Below the pieces are notes generated by a model. It was not told the origin of the DNA and did not search any database. It saw only the letters and a program-made list of their open reading frames with translations. From contig NZ_PNCO02000001.1 in the NCBI RefSeq assembly GCF_005886105.2, positions 1-64,000 on the forward strand: a DNA stretch of 64,000 bases. Direction: 5' to 3'. Source of the DNA: Pseudoalteromonas galatheae (GTDB taxonomy: Bacteria > Pseudomonadota > Gammaproteobacteria > Enterobacterales > Alteromonadaceae). The position numbers were made by a program, and so were the translations under genes. This document shows, piece after piece, positions 1 to 9,444 of this stretch. Numbering within the stretch: position 1 is the first letter of the stretch; each line of letters begins with the position of its first letter.

Positions 1-147
1 GAAGTAGACAGAAGAATTTAATAAGCTTTTTCCAGATTTAAGAATTAAACAAGGTGACCAACCTCAGCGATATCGCGAAATCGGTTCACCTTGCGCAAAT
101 GGAATGCTCGTGCGAGGCACGATGTCATTAGACATTTGCACCCAGAT
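1..147 (+). other. rRNA operon spacer upstream of 5S
   Basis: No gene is seen here. The stretch carries paired segments: AAGGTGA near 51-57 can fold on TTCACCTT near 88-95, TCGTGC-GAG-GCACGA forms a compact hairpin at about 108-122, and TGTC-ATTA-GACA at about 123-134. Such structure fits the 23S-5S spacer or a spacer between 5S copies in a processed rRNA precursor. Which of the two cannot be decided because the upstream sequence is outside the window. Confidence 0.5.
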
Positions 148-264
148 TTCCTGATGATCATAGCGTTTTGGAACCACCTGACCCCATGCCGAACTCAGAA
201 GTGAAACAAAACAGCGTCGATGATAGTGTGGGCTTCCCATGTGAAAGTAGAACATCGTCAGGGC
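148..264 (+). rRNA. rrf: 5S ribosomal RNA
   Basis: The block contains the strongly conserved 5S core (ACCTGACCCCATGCCGAACT around 175-194, then AGAAGTGAAAC). The ends pair as in 5S helix I (TCCTGATGA near 149 with TCGTCAGG near 256), and the length of about 117 nt fits the family. A rho-independent terminator follows directly, so this is the distal end of an rRNA operon. No 23S 3' end is visible in bases 1-147, which hold only spacer with small hairpins. Exact ends are estimated from the helix I pairing. Confidence 0.93.
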
Positions 265-274
265 CTTATTAGAG

Positions 275-304
275 AAACCCGTGCAGCAATGCGACGGGTT
301 TTTT
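275..304 (+). terminator. rRNA operon intrinsic terminator
   Basis: AAACCCGT at 275-282 pairs with ACGGGTTT at 294-301, followed by a run of T. It lies about 10 nt after the 5S rRNA, the expected place for the operon terminator. Confidence 0.85.
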
Positions 305-336
305 GCTGTTCGGGGCATAGAGATTTGAGATATAAA

Positions 337-410
337 ACCTCGCGAGGTGAACTCGCTCCTACCACCACATCAGCACTGAGCAGCGTGGTCGGAGGTGGTT
401 TACCCGCCGA
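337..410. repeat. REP-like extragenic repeat, copy 1
   Basis: The core at 341-362 (TCGCGAGGTGAACTCGCTCC) is an interrupted palindrome of the REP kind. The reverse complement reads GGAGCGAGTTCACCTCGCGA, close in plan to Pseudomonas REP sequences. It is followed by an arm pair ACCACC...GGTGGT around a segment shared with the second copy at 601-670. The two copies share the same order of blocks with scattered substitutions, so this is a dispersed repeat and not a chance palindrome. Confidence 0.7.
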
Positions 411-600
411 GCTGTTGGGCTTCTCAAGCAAAAAGAATAAAACATCCTAGTTCGTAGCGAGCTAGGGCCTTATTAAAGGTCGATTAACAGCATTCATCCA
501 TGGATCTAATATCGACATTAGTACATCCATGTACGTCAAACCCGTTGCAGCAACGTTTGCTATGTGGGATTTGAAAAGAACATATCACAAGCAATCAACA

Positions 601-670
601 CATCGCGAGGTAAACTTGCTCCCACTACATCAGCACTGAGCAGTATGGTCGGAGGTGGTGTATCCATCGA
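601..670. repeat. REP-like extragenic repeat, copy 2
   Basis: Second copy of the element at 337-410. The core at 603-622 reads TCGCGAGGTAAACTTGCTCC and is followed by the same ACTACATCAGCACTGAGCAG block and a GGTCGGAGGTGGT end. Both copies have the same orientation and are about 260 bp apart. Confidence 0.7.
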
Positions 671-711
671 TTAGGATAAGCGAAGCGCTATTCGACAGCT
701 CTGTTATCCAA

Positions 712-747
712 AAACTTAGCCATTCGATATATCGAATGGCTAAGTTT
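712..747. terminator. 36-bp perfect palindrome, probable hemN terminator
   Basis: Bases 712-747 are a perfect inverted repeat with no spacer, with arms starting AAACTTAGCC and ending GGCTAAGTTT. It sits 26 bp past the hemN stop codon and is flanked by A/T runs, so it can act as an intrinsic terminator for hemN on the minus strand and as a stop for read-through from the rRNA side. As an RNA it would fold with a few bases of the centre as loop. Confidence 0.7.
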
Positions 748-773
748 GTTGTAACTTTGAGAGGGTAAAGTGG

Positions 774-2144
774 TTAAATAACGCGAGAGAAGCGGGTGTT
801 TTTTACTTGGTTTTGTAGGTAGGCATCAAAACACATACAAATAATGCGAATAAATAAATTACCGCTACTGGTGACTTTTATGGTGTGTTCATTCAGTTCT
901 ACCAGTCCATCAGCAGCTAGCGGCTCTAGTGCGTTAAGTGCCTGAGCAAAATACTCGTCAAAATTTATATCATAGCGTTGCTCGAACACCTTTTTATCTA
1001 ATTCAAAGTGACAAATAAGCTGTTTGATCACAGCCGCGCGTATTTCATCATCACCATTTAAGGTTATCCCTTTAGTGATCGCACATCTTTTATCACTTAA
1101 AGCCTGATAATAAAGTTTTAACTCTTTTTCATTTTGTAAGATCATATGACCTATTTGGGAAATGGATGACACACCAAGGCCCAATAGGTCGCACTCGCCA
1201 TGAGTGGTATAGCCCTGAAAATTACGGTGTAGATGCCCTTCATTTTGCGCCATAGCCAGTTCATCGTCTTTTTTGGCGAAGTGATCCATGCCGATGAATT
1301 GATACCCAGCGGAGGTCATCTGTTCCAGTGTTTGCTTAAAGATCTCAAGTTTTTCTCCCGCACTTGGCATATCGGCTTCTTTTAGCTTTCGCTGTGCTGC
1401 AAATCTATCCGGAAGATGGGCATAGTTAAATACAGAGACTCTATCGGGAGAAAGCGCGATAAGTTGCTCAATCGTTTGCTTGTAGCTCTCTACCGTTTGG
1501 AATGGTAGCCCATAGATCATATCCATATTAATAGATTTAAAACCGAGCGTTCTCGCTTCAGTTAAGATGGCCAGCACTTCGTCTAGATGCTGTGGGCGGT
1601 TTACCGCGGCTTGCACTTCATCATTAAAATCTTGTACGCCAAAAGACACACGATTAAATCCAAGCTCATATAGATGGCGCATCATATTTGGCGCAAGTGA
1701 TCTTGGGTCTATTTCAATACCACGTTGTGCACTTTGAGAGAAGTTAAATGCACTATTCAGCATTTCGATTAGACGTGTCATTTGCTCTGTAGTTAAGAAA
1801 GTTGGTGTCCCACCGCCTAAATGAAGTTGTTCAACACAATACTCAGAAAATAGCGGTGCTTTTGCTGCGATTTCTTGTGCTAAGTAATCGAGGTAAACGT
1901 CAGCTTTGGATTGATGACGAGTAATGATTTTATTACAGCCACAGTAGTAGCATAGTTGATGACAAAAAGGGATATGAATATACAGCGAGAGTGAGCGAGA
2001 TTTAGAGCCTGTAATAGCAGCTTGTAATTCGTTTTGGCTGTAACCAGACTCAAGCGACAGGGCCGTTGGATATGAGGTATATCTAGGACCAGATATATTG
2101 TACTTGTTGATAAGGGAATCATTCCAAATAGGTAAATTAATCAC
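774..2144 (-). CDS. hemN: oxygen-independent coproporphyrinogen III oxidase
   Basis: Radical-SAM enzyme of haem synthesis that decarboxylates coproporphyrinogen III to protoporphyrinogen IX without oxygen. The SAM iron-sulfur motif C-x3-C-x2-C is present in CHQLCYYCGC near residue 64, preceded by the family sequence NISGPRYTSYPTA. The end, CMCFDAYL...FSRVI, matches enterobacterial HemN, as does the length of about 456 residues. Two GTG codons compete as start (2153 and 2144). The GAGAG ribosome site is well spaced only for 2144, so that one is used. An FNR-like site lies upstream, fitting anaerobic induction, and a large palindrome follows the stop. Confidence 0.95.
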   Translation of the reverse strand: MINLPIWNDSLINKYNISGPRYTSYPTALSLESGYSQNELQAAITGSKSRSLSLYIHIPFCHQLCYYCGCNKIITRHQSKADVYLDYLAQEIAAKAPLFSEYCVEQLHLGGGTPTFLTTEQMTRLIEMLNSAFNFSQSAQRGIEIDPRSLAPNMMRHLYELGFNRVSFGVQDFNDEVQAAVNRPQHLDEVLAILTEARTLGFKSINMDMIYGLPFQTVESYKQTIEQLIALSPDRVSVFNYAHLPDRFAAQRKLKEADMPSAGEKLEIFKQTLEQMTSAGYQFIGMDHFAKKDDELAMAQNEGHLHRNFQGYTTHGECDLLGLGVSSISQIGHMILQNEKELKLYYQALSDKRCAITKGITLNGDDEIRAAVIKQLICHFELDKKVFEQRYDINFDEYFAQALNALEPLAADGLVELNEHTIKVTSSGNLFIRIICMCFDAYLQNQVKNTRFSRVI

Positions 2145-2203
2145 GATACGCACTCTCGAGTTTTATTAGAGTATCAGTGTACTTTTTACCGTCTGGGTTA
2201 GAT

Positions 2204-2217
2204 TTGCCTCAGATCAA
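2204..2217 (-). promoter_or_regulatory. possible FNR/Anr-type site upstream of hemN
   Basis: On the minus strand the sequence TTGATCTGAGGCAA matches the FNR consensus TTGAT-N4-ATCAA fully in the left half and in three of five positions in the right half. It lies about 60 bp before the hemN start. FNR control of hemN is established in other gammaproteobacteria; here it is inferred from the motif alone. Confidence 0.5.
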
Positions 2218-2243
2218 AACACGCCGCGATTGCGACGTGTTTT
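2216..2243 (-). terminator. terminator of the chemoreceptor gene
   Basis: AAAACACG at 2216-2223 pairs with CGTGTTTT at 2236-2243, giving a T-ending hairpin in the minus direction just after the chemoreceptor stop at 2253. It overlaps the putative FNR site of hemN by two bases. Confidence 0.75.
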
Positions 2244-2252
2244 AGTGTTTGA

Positions 2253-4283
2253 TTAAAGCTTAAATTGGTTGACCGTTGAGTTCAGTGCCTTGGCTAAGTC
2301 GTTCAAGTCGCGGGCTTCATCTGCCAGTACATTGGCGTGGTTGGCAGTGCTATTAACGAGTTCATTTATTTGGTTAAGACTATTGTTAATATCTTCTGCA
2401 ACAACGGTTTGCTGCTCTGTTGATGTCGCAATTTGATGACTCTGGTCTTGTACTGTTGTGACCGACTCTGTGATTTCTTTCAAGGCATCCAGCACGGCCT
2501 GAGTTTCCTCCACGGTCCCCTCTGCACGGTCTTGACCTTGCTGCATCATCACTGAAGCTTGTTGGGCAATTTGCTGTAAACGAGAGATCATATTGCGGAT
2601 GTCATCGGTAGACTCTTGCGTGCGGCTTGCAAGCGATCTGACTTCATCAGCAACCACCGCAAAGCCTCGACCTTGCTCGCCCGCTCTGGCGGCTTCTATG
2701 GCAGCATTGAGTGCCAGTAAGTTCGTTTGTTCAGCAATACCGTTAATCACATCGATAACGGCACCTATGTTACTGGTTTCTTGTTCAAGTCCGGCAACCA
2801 CTTTTGCAGCCTCACCAATATGAAGTGCAAGTTCAGTCATGACTTCTTGAGCTTGTGATGAACGTCCCGCACCTTCATTGGTAATACGTTGCACGACATC
2901 AGCGGCTTGGTTGGTCTCTTGTGCATTACGTGAGATTTCAGTCACTGTAGCTGCCATCTCGGTCACTGCCGCGCTTACGCTATCTACCTGTTCCTTTTCG
3001 CGCTGAATCTCACAGTTAGTATTGTTTGATACTTCACGCAATTGGGCGGAAGCATTACTTAATTGCTCAGCTTGTGCTGCGGTATCGAGCATCATTGCTC
3101 TAAGTTTATCGATGAAGGTATTCATATGCAGCGCGAGTTGACCAACTTCATCTTTACTGGTGATATCGATACGTTTAGTCAGGTCGCCTTCACCTGATGC
3201 GATGTCTCGCATGGTTTCGGTAAGCGCTACAATCGGCTTAGTGATCATTTGCGTGGCGAGTAAGATCATTGCCACGATAATGGCTAAGATAATAATCAAG
3301 GCTGTGATTGTGCTCATTACGGCGTCATTCACCGGCGCTTCGATCAGCGACACCGGAATGAGTAGGCCAACGTGCCAATTTAATAGGGGGTTGTCTAATT
3401 TTACATTGTCATAAACAACATAATACGCTTCCCCTTTGAACGTGACCGTACTATTGCCAACGGGGTTACGTTTGATAGCGGCATTCAGATCGTCAAAGCC
3501 TGATGTATTGGCAAACTGAGATTCAAGGCCATCTAAACCTTCTTTGCCTTTCTCGCCTTCATCAGTGGTAGAGAGTGAATGACCAGTACGCTTGGATAAA
3601 TGCACAACATTTAAATCACCATCGAGCAAAAAGCCAAAACCTTTATCTTGAAATTTGATACGTTCAACCATATCGTTCAATTTATTGATCTGTAAGTCGA
3701 CGCCACCCATAGCGACGAGTTTACCGCTGTTATTGTAGATAGGTTGACGGATCACTGCAGACACCGCACCGGTATTGATATCGGTTGCAATTGGACCGAC
3801 ATACAATTTACCTACATCAAGCGTATCTTGCCACCATGGGCGTTTATAAGCATAGTAAGGTCTGCCATCTGAATATGCTGAGGTACGATCATTTTCTTTA
3901 AAATATTCACCGGTGTTTGCTGAGGCAATAAAGGCTGAGAGAATATTGTCATCACCCTTGGCGATTCTAACTAAGTCTTCATTGACCTCTTGATAGTCTT
4001 TATCTTTAGTCAGATCGGCGCCACGAGTATTGTAATTTTCAAACCAATGAATGTTGTGAGGCGTAGAAACAAAGGTTTCAACTACTTTGCCGTATTGGCC
4101 AAAAAATGCTTCCATCGCTAATTTTTCGGCTTGAATATAGCTTTGCGTTTCTCGCTCAATACCATCTCGAGAGAGCGTTGCAATATGGCTGACGAAAAAG
4201 CTTGATGCGATAATTAATAATACGGAAATGGTGCCGCCAATTAGCAGCAATATTTTCTTTCTAAGGGATAAATTCTCAAGCAT
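2253..4283 (-). CDS. methyl-accepting chemotaxis protein, dCache sensor
   Basis: Inner-membrane chemoreceptor of 676 residues. Order of parts: transmembrane helix 1 (about 11-31), large periplasmic double-Cache sensor (about 35-318), transmembrane helix 2 (about 320-342), HAMP, then the signalling domain with hairpin tip [20 protein letters not shown] and flanking methylation helices. The sensor shows R148-P-W150-W151 followed by TDINTG and GGVDLQI aspartates. This resembles the amino-acid-binding dCache motif, with Trp where Tyr is usual. ATG at 4283 is chosen because the 21 extra residues of the longer frame precede a typical cytoplasmic start ([10 protein letters not shown]). It is a single-gene unit; the ligand is unknown. 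Confidence 0.9.
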   Translation of the reverse strand: MLENLSLRKKILLLIGGTISVLLIIASSFFVSHIATLSRDGIERETQSYIQAEKLAMEAFFGQYGKVVETFVSTPHNIHWFENYNTRGADLTKDKDYQEVNEDLVRIAKGDDNILSAFIASANTGEYFKENDRTSAYSDGRPYYAYKRPWWQDTLDVGKLYVGPIATDINTGAVSAVIRQPIYNNSGKLVAMGGVDLQINKLNDMVERIKFQDKGFGFLLDGDLNVVHLSKRTGHSLSTTDEGEKGKEGLDGLESQFANTSGFDDLNAAIKRNPVGNSTVTFKGEAYYVVYDNVKLDNPLLNWHVGLLIPVSLIEAPVNDAVMSTITALIIILAIIVAMILLATQMITKPIVALTETMRDIASGEGDLTKRIDITSKDEVGQLALHMNTFIDKLRAMMLDTAAQAEQLSNASAQLREVSNNTNCEIQREKEQVDSVSAAVTEMAATVTEISRNAQETNQAADVVQRITNEGAGRSSQAQEVMTELALHIGEAAKVVAGLEQETSNIGAVIDVINGIAEQTNLLALNAAIEAARAGEQGRGFAVVADEVRSLASRTQESTDDIRNMISRLQQIAQQASVMMQQGQDRAEGTVEETQAVLDALKEITESVTTVQDQSHQIATSTEQQTVVAEDINNSLNQINELVNSTANHANVLADEARDLNDLAKALNSTVNQFKL

Positions 4284-4410
4284 GACAGTTCTTATTTTTA
4301 GCTTATGCAAGCGGTAATCAAACCATAGATAAAAAGAGAACGCCACCGTTTGCGTTAACTTCTTTTACATAGATAATACAAGGTAACTTCCTGGTTAAGG
4401 CAATATCCAT

Positions 4411-5208
4411 ATGAAAGTATTAAATCATAGTTTAGTCGTACTGGGCGCGGGTTGGCTCGGTGCAGCGTTGTGTCGCGAAGCCGAGTTTCGAGGGTGGCAA
4501 GTCGAAGGCACCAGAACCCAAGCAAACAAGATGCATAGCTGGTCAAGGCAGCTGGTCTTAACTGAAAATGGGACTTTAGCGCACTCTATTTCTTTACACG
4601 ACGCGTATTGGGTATGTGCGATCCCACCAAGAGCTAGGCATGTTGATAGTAACTATTTAGAAACGCTAGAGCAGGTATTGTTACTTGCAAAGAAGATGTC
4701 AGCAGCAGGCTTCTTATTGTGTTCGACCACTGGGGTTTATAGCACCGAAAATGGTGAGTATGATGAACAAGGTAAGTTAGCGGATAAAGCCAACAGGCGT
4801 GTTGATATACTTAGAACTGCTGAAGAGATGGTGCTTAACGCAGGCGGCAAGGTTGTACGCTTAGCAGGTCTTCAAGGTCCGGATAGGGAGCCTGGGCGAT
4901 TTGTAGTAGGAAAGACTTTGTCTAGCTCAGCGAATGGTAGAGTGAATATGGTTCACCGGGGCGATGTTGTTACTGCAATCAATACCGTGATCGCGCAGTG
5001 GCAGGATGCTGCAGACATTTATAATGTTTGCTATCCAGCACACCCCACGAGACAGGCGTTTTATCAATATCACTGTGAAAAGTTAGGGAATGAGATGCCA
5101 AGTTTCGCTTCGTCAAAAGAGGAATCGCGTATTATTAAAGCCGAGCGTATTACCGAACTCGGCTTTGCCTACCATCATCCCATTGTTAATGAATCTGAGT
5201 TAGGCTGA
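4411..5208 (+). CDS. NAD-dependent epimerase/dehydratase family protein (extended SDR, YeeZ-like)
   Basis: A 265-residue Rossmann-fold protein. The dinucleotide-binding loop GAGWLG is at about residues 12-17 and a conserved CSTTGVY segment stands where SDR proteins place the catalytic serine/tyrosine region. The usual extended-SDR YxxxK is not clear, so catalysis is uncertain. It resembles the E. coli YeeZ group, whose substrate is not established. Its stop codon overlaps the hutH stop by 9 bp in a tail-to-tail arrangement, so no operon link to the hut genes is implied. A weak AAGG precedes the start. Confidence 0.75.
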   Translation: MKVLNHSLVVLGAGWLGAALCREAEFRGWQVEGTRTQANKMHSWSRQLVLTENGTLAHSISLHDAYWVCAIPPRARHVDSNYLETLEQVLLLAKKMSAAGFLLCSTTGVYSTENGEYDEQGKLADKANRRVDILRTAEEMVLNAGGKVVRLAGLQGPDREPGRFVVGKTLSSSANGRVNMVHRGDVVTAINTVIAQWQDAADIYNVCYPAHPTRQAFYQYHCEKLGNEMPSFASSKEESRIIKAERITELGFAYHHPIVNESELG

Positions 5209-6732
5209 AGGTAAGAGTTGTGCTGGTAGCAAGTGCGCCAGTGCAGCTTGACCCAGTAACGCATTAGCACTTTCAATATCCGGTGCAAAATACCTATCTT
5301 TGTCATAAAAGCTCACAACTGCACGTAATATTTGCTGAGCTGTAGCCACTTTATCGGACGGCTTAAGTGGCGCTCTAAAATCTAACCCTTGCGCTGCAGC
5401 AAGATATTCAACAGCGAGTACACCTTGGGTGTTGTCAGCCATTTCCTGTAAGCGCCTTGCCGCAAAGGTTGCCATAGAAACATGGTCTTCTTGGTTTGCC
5501 GAGGTTGGGAGGCTGTCAACACTGCCTGGATGTGCGAGTGTTTTGTTTTCAGAGGCCAGTGCTGCAGCGGTGACTTGCGCAATCATAAAGCCCGAGTTTA
5601 CACCGCCATTGTTAACCAAGAAGGGAGGCAGTTTTGATAAGCTCGAATCAATAAGCAGCGCGATACGACGTTCAGCCAATGCACCAATTTCAGCAATGGC
5701 AAGCGCTAGGTTATCAGCCGCCATCGCGATAGGCTCAGCATGGAAGTTGCCGCCAGAAATAATATCCCCAGCATCAGCAAATACCAGCGGGTTATCTGTT
5801 ACCCCATTGGATTCTACGAGGATCACCTCAGCGGCTTGGCGGATCTGGGTTAAACAGGCGCCAAGCACCTGTGGTTGACAACGCAAGCAATAAGGATCTT
5901 GTACTTTTTCACAATCAACATGAGCATCACTTATTTCTGAGCGAGTCTGTAAGATATCTCTAAACGCCATTGCGGTGTCGATTTGACCTTGCTGACCACG
6001 GACTTCGTGAATACGCGCATCAAATGGCGAACGGCTGCCCATAGCCGCTTCAATGCTCATCGAACCTACGACACAGCTTTGCGCATAAAGATCTTCAGCT
6101 CTGAATAGGCCTTGCAGTGCAAAAGCAGTAGATGCTTGTGTACCGTTAAGTAGTGCGAGGCCTTCTTTTGCAGCTAAAGTAAGTGGTTCAAGTCCAGCTA
6201 TTTTTAGCCCATCGATGGCATCGATAAGCTCGCCACGATAGCGAACCTGGCCTTCGCCAAGGATTGGTAAACACATGTGCGATAGTGGGGCGAGATCGCC
6301 AGATGCTCCAACGGAGCCCTTCTTGGGCACACAAGGATAGACTTCTGCATTAACCAAGGCCGCTAAGAACTCAATTACATCCAAGCGGATCCCAGAGAAA
6401 CCACGAGATAGCGAGTTGATTTTTAGCACCATCATTAGTCGAACGGTGTTATCGTCCATTAACTCGCCAATACCGGCTGCGTGCGACAGTACAATAGAGC
6501 GTTGGAGCAACTCTAATTCGTCTTTTGCAATTTTGGTGTTGGCCAGTAAGCCAAAACCCGTATTAATGCCGTAAACGGTGCGTCCTTCTTGGATAACTTG
6601 CTGAACGGTGTCTGCACTGTTAGCAATAGCGGTTTTCGCTGACTCGTCTAAGCTGAGATGAACAGGCTGTTGATTGACTTGTCGTAACGTGCTTAGAGTC
6701 AGTTGGCCTGGGATTAAATTCAGTGAGTACAT
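5200..6732 (-). CDS. hutH: histidine ammonia-lyase
   Basis: Cytoplasmic enzyme converting L-histidine to urocanate and ammonia, the first step of histidine breakdown. The Ala-Ser-Gly triad that cyclises to the MIO cofactor is at residues 143-145 within [12 protein letters not shown]. Further family segments are YGINTGFG and the [16 protein letters not shown] region. Length (510) is normal. The gene starts two bases after the hutU stop, with AAGGAAAG as ribosome site inside the end of hutU, so it is the second gene of a hutUH operon controlled by the HutC-type operator at 8428. Confidence 0.97.
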   Translation of the reverse strand: MYSLNLIPGQLTLSTLRQVNQQPVHLSLDESAKTAIANSADTVQQVIQEGRTVYGINTGFGLLANTKIAKDELELLQRSIVLSHAAGIGELMDDNTVRLMMVLKINSLSRGFSGIRLDVIEFLAALVNAEVYPCVPKKGSVGASGDLAPLSHMCLPILGEGQVRYRGELIDAIDGLKIAGLEPLTLAAKEGLALLNGTQASTAFALQGLFRAEDLYAQSCVVGSMSIEAAMGSRSPFDARIHEVRGQQGQIDTAMAFRDILQTRSEISDAHVDCEKVQDPYCLRCQPQVLGACLTQIRQAAEVILVESNGVTDNPLVFADAGDIISGGNFHAEPIAMAADNLALAIAEIGALAERRIALLIDSSLSKLPPFLVNNGGVNSGFMIAQVTAAALASENKTLAHPGSVDSLPTSANQEDHVSMATFAARRLQEMADNTQGVLAVEYLAAAQGLDFRAPLKPSDKVATAQQILRAVVSFYDKDRYFAPDIESANALLGQAALAHLLPAQLLPSA

Positions 6733-6734
6733 AC

Positions 6735-8414
6735 TTACTTTCCTTCCAGCATAGGTAAATCTAGTTTTTGTTCTTTCGCACAGTCTTTGGCTATGTCATA
6801 GCCGGCATCGGCATGACGCATTACACCGGTACCTGGGTCATTCCATAGTACGCGAGATAAGCGAGCATCTGCTTCGTCTGTACCATCTGCGACAATAACG
6901 ACCCCCGAATGTTGACTGAAGCCCATACCGACGCCACCGCCGTGATGCAGCGAGACCCAAGTTGCACCGCCAGCCGTATTTAACAAGGCATTAAGTAACG
7001 GCCAGTCCGATACTGCATCTGAGCCATCCATCATTGATTCCGTTTCACGGTTTGGACTGGCTACAGAGCCTGAATCTAAGTGATCCCGACCAATCACAAT
7101 CGGTGCTTTGAGCTCTCCATTTTTGACCATTTCGTTGAATGCTCTTGCTAAACGGGCTCTGTCCTTCAGTCCAACCCAGCAAATACGAGCTGGCAGGCCT
7201 TGGAATTGAATGCGCTCGCGCGCCATGTCTAACCAATTGTGAAGGTGTGGGTCGTCTGGGATAAGCTCTTTAACTTTCGCATCTGTTTTATAAATATCTT
7301 CAGGATCGCCAGACAGTGCAACCCAACGGAATGGACCTATACCTTGGCAAAATAGTGGACGAATATAGGCAGGAACAAAACCCGGGAAATCAAAGGCGTT
7401 ATCAACCCCTTCTTCTAAGGCCATTTGGCGAATGTTATTCCCGTAGTCAGTTGTTGCAGCCCCGCGCGATTGCAGCGTTAGCATGGCTTGTACTTGCACC
7501 GCCATAGATTGTTTTGCGGCTTTTACAACCGCTTGTGGATCGCTTTCGCGAAGCGCGGCTGCTTGAGCCATAGTCCACGTTTGCGGTAAGTAGCCGTTTA
7601 ATGGGTCGTGTGCAGAAGTTTGGTCGGTCACTACGTCAGGCGTGATATTGCGCTCAACCAATTCAGCATAAACATCCGCTGCATTGCCCAGCAGGCCAAC
7701 CGATACAGGTTGTCCTGCAGCCTTCGCTTCATCAATGATAGCTAACGCATCATCAAGTGTGGTTGCCTTTCGGTCGACATAGCGTGTGTTAAGACGAAAA
7801 TCGATTCGTGACTCATCACACTCAACAACGAGGGCGCTAAAGCCTGCCATAGTTGCTGCGAGTGGTTGTGCGCCGCCCATGCCGCCAAGGCCACCCGTTA
7901 AGATCCACTTGCCTTTTGCCTCACCATTAAAGTGTTGCTTTGCCATAGCTACAAAGGTCTCGTATGTGCCTTGTACTATGCCTTGTGAGCCAATATAGAT
8001 CCATGAACCAGCGGTCATCTGGCCGTACATCATCAGGCCTTTTTTATCGAGTTCGTTGAAGTGATCCCAGTTAGCCCAATGTGGTACTAAATTTGAGTTA
8101 GCAATTAAGACGCGAGGAGCGTTGCTATGAGTTTTGAATACGCCAACAGGTTTACCTGATTGCACCAGTAAGGTTTCGTCTTCTTCTAAGCGGTCTAACG
8201 TTTCGACGATTTTATCGAAGCATGCCCAGTCGCGAGCGGCGCGGCCAATACCGCCATAAACTACTAGTGCATTTGGGTGCTCAGCAACTTCAGGGTCAAG
8301 GTTATTCATCAACATTCGCTTTGCCGCTTCAGTCAGCCAGTTCTTTGCGGTAATGTCTGCACCTCGTGGCGCGCGGATCTCGCGGTTAGGGTCTAATCTT
8401 GGGTTATCACTCAT
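6735..8414 (-). CDS. hutU: urocanate hydratase
   Basis: NAD-dependent cytoplasmic enzyme turning urocanate into imidazolone propionate, the second histidine step. The sequence has the family opening ([15 protein letters not shown]), the NAD-binding [13 protein letters not shown] segment, and the late [18 protein letters not shown] block with conserved histidines. Length 559 is typical. It begins after AGGAGAG with a palindromic HutC-like operator just upstream of that ribosome site, and it is coupled to hutH. Confidence 0.97.
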   Translation of the reverse strand: MSDNPRLDPNREIRAPRGADITAKNWLTEAAKRMLMNNLDPEVAEHPNALVVYGGIGRAARDWACFDKIVETLDRLEEDETLLVQSGKPVGVFKTHSNAPRVLIANSNLVPHWANWDHFNELDKKGLMMYGQMTAGSWIYIGSQGIVQGTYETFVAMAKQHFNGEAKGKWILTGGLGGMGGAQPLAATMAGFSALVVECDESRIDFRLNTRYVDRKATTLDDALAIIDEAKAAGQPVSVGLLGNAADVYAELVERNITPDVVTDQTSAHDPLNGYLPQTWTMAQAAALRESDPQAVVKAAKQSMAVQVQAMLTLQSRGAATTDYGNNIRQMALEEGVDNAFDFPGFVPAYIRPLFCQGIGPFRWVALSGDPEDIYKTDAKVKELIPDDPHLHNWLDMARERIQFQGLPARICWVGLKDRARLARAFNEMVKNGELKAPIVIGRDHLDSGSVASPNRETESMMDGSDAVSDWPLLNALLNTAGGATWVSLHHGGGVGMGFSQHSGVVIVADGTDEADARLSRVLWNDPGTGVMRHADAGYDIAKDCAKEQKLDLPMLEGK

Positions 8415-8427
8415 TCTGCTCTCTCCT

Positions 8428-8441
8428 GTTGTATATACAAC
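8428..8441. promoter_or_regulatory. HutC-type operator upstream of hutUH
   Basis: GTTGTATATACAAC is a perfect 14-bp palindrome 14 bp before the hutU start, sharing the core TTGTATATACAA with the operator at 9341. GntR/HutC regulators are known to bind TGTATATACA-like sites in hut promoters. The position directly before the Shine-Dalgarno sequence suits repression. Confidence 0.85.
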
Positions 8442-8574
8442 CTAAGTGAAACGTCTACTAGTTGTTGCGATTGCTTAGTTTCGCTAGGTTGTTAGTCTAT
8501 TTGTATTACATGGCAATCTAGGCCGCCATGTCGTTTTGATTTACCTGTCGCGATGTTTGGCGACACTTTATGTG

Positions 8575-9291
8575 TTACGACCTTTGCTTAAAGGTGAGAT
8601 GACCACCTAAGCGATATTTACTGCCTGGCGAAATTAATCTCGCGAAACTAACAATGCCTTTTGCAGACCAAGTTCGGCGGATCATTTGTAAGCATGGTTC
8701 TTCATTATAAAGCCCAAGCCACTGGCAAACCTCTGGTGATGGCATCACTGCTTCAACGGTGTGTCTAGCCTCTGTGAGTGGTGCGACTTGAGATAAATAT
8801 TCATGAGGGGTAGTCAGTTCAAAGTTTTGGTCTAAATACTCTGGTGCCAACTGCGGATTGACGAAGCGTTCTTCGACTTGCAGTGGTTGTTCATTTTCAT
8901 TATGTACAATTACGCTTCTATAGACTGGTGCGTCCGCTTCTACACCCAGTGCAATGGCGATAGGCGCTACTGCCGCAATAAGCTCAAGCGTTAGTACGGT
9001 GCAAGAGTATTTGCCATTGCGTGCGTTGACCTCGTCGGCAATGTTGCGGATCTCAAGCAACGAAGACTGAGATTTAAAACTGGCAACAAAAGTACCTAGA
9101 CCTTGGCTACGAGTTAAAATTCCGGCTTCGGTTAGCTCGCTCAATGCTCGTCTTGCGGTCATTCGGCTAACATTAAACTGGTCAGCTAACTCATTCTCCG
9201 ACGGAACGCGCTCGTTCTCAAGCCAGCGCGCGGCGCGAATATTATCGATAATATGTTGTTTTATCAGCGCAAATTTAGGGAGCTCAGGCAC
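8575..9291 (-). CDS. hutC: histidine utilisation repressor, GntR/HutC family
   Basis: Transcription factor of about 239 residues: N-terminal winged helix (ENERVPSENELADQFNVSRM then TARRALSELTEAGILTRSQG) and a C-terminal UTRA effector domain, which in HutC binds urocanate. The open frame extends to an ATG at 9372, but that extension would put the operator at 9341-9354 inside the coding region. GTG at 9291, with GAGA about 10 bases before it, gives normal HutC length and leaves the operator free, so it is preferred. It lies divergent to hutI and upstream of hutUH, the expected control hub. Confidence 0.9.
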   Translation of the reverse strand: MPELPKFALIKQHIIDNIRAARWLENERVPSENELADQFNVSRMTARRALSELTEAGILTRSQGLGTFVASFKSQSSLLEIRNIADEVNARNGKYSCTVLTLELIAAVAPIAIALGVEADAPVYRSVIVHNENEQPLQVEERFVNPQLAPEYLDQNFELTTPHEYLSQVAPLTEARHTVEAVMPSPEVCQWLGLYNEEPCLQMIRRTWSAKGIVSFARLISPGSKYRLGGHLTFKQRS

Positions 9292-9340
9292 AGTTGTTGT
9301 CTCGAGTTCATATTTATGTAAATAAAGATGGCACACTTCT

Positions 9341-9354
9341 CTTGTATATACAAG
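9341..9354. promoter_or_regulatory. HutC-type operator between hutC and hutI
   Basis: CTTGTATATACAAG is a perfect 14-bp palindrome between the divergent hutC and hutI starts. It shares 12 core bases with the operator at 8428. One site can serve both promoters, implying autoregulation of hutC and control of hutI. Confidence 0.87.
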
Positions 9355-9444
9355 TATCCCTGATAGACTCAATGAATAAACCTCGCAGTGAGCGAGTTTC
9401 TTTTAATGTGTTGGCATATGGATTTGATTTAGATTAGGACAAGT

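Larger units (their letters stand above)
305..773. other. gene-free region after rRNA operon
   Basis: No convincing coding region lies between the 5S terminator and hemN. The stretch holds two REP-like repeats (337-410 and 601-670), a segment rich in CATCCATG-type motifs with small dyads (about 487-535, including GTACAT-CC-ATGTAC), and a perfect palindrome at 712-747. A short reading frame across 220-450 runs through the 5S gene and terminator and is not credible. Confidence 0.6.

Noticed and set aside
1..147. 3' end of 23S rRNA
   Set aside because: None of the conserved 23S tail sequence is recognisable; it must lie upstream of the window.
220..450. 76-residue frame across the 5S region
   Set aside because: It runs through the 5S rRNA, the terminator stem and a repeat; no ribosome site.
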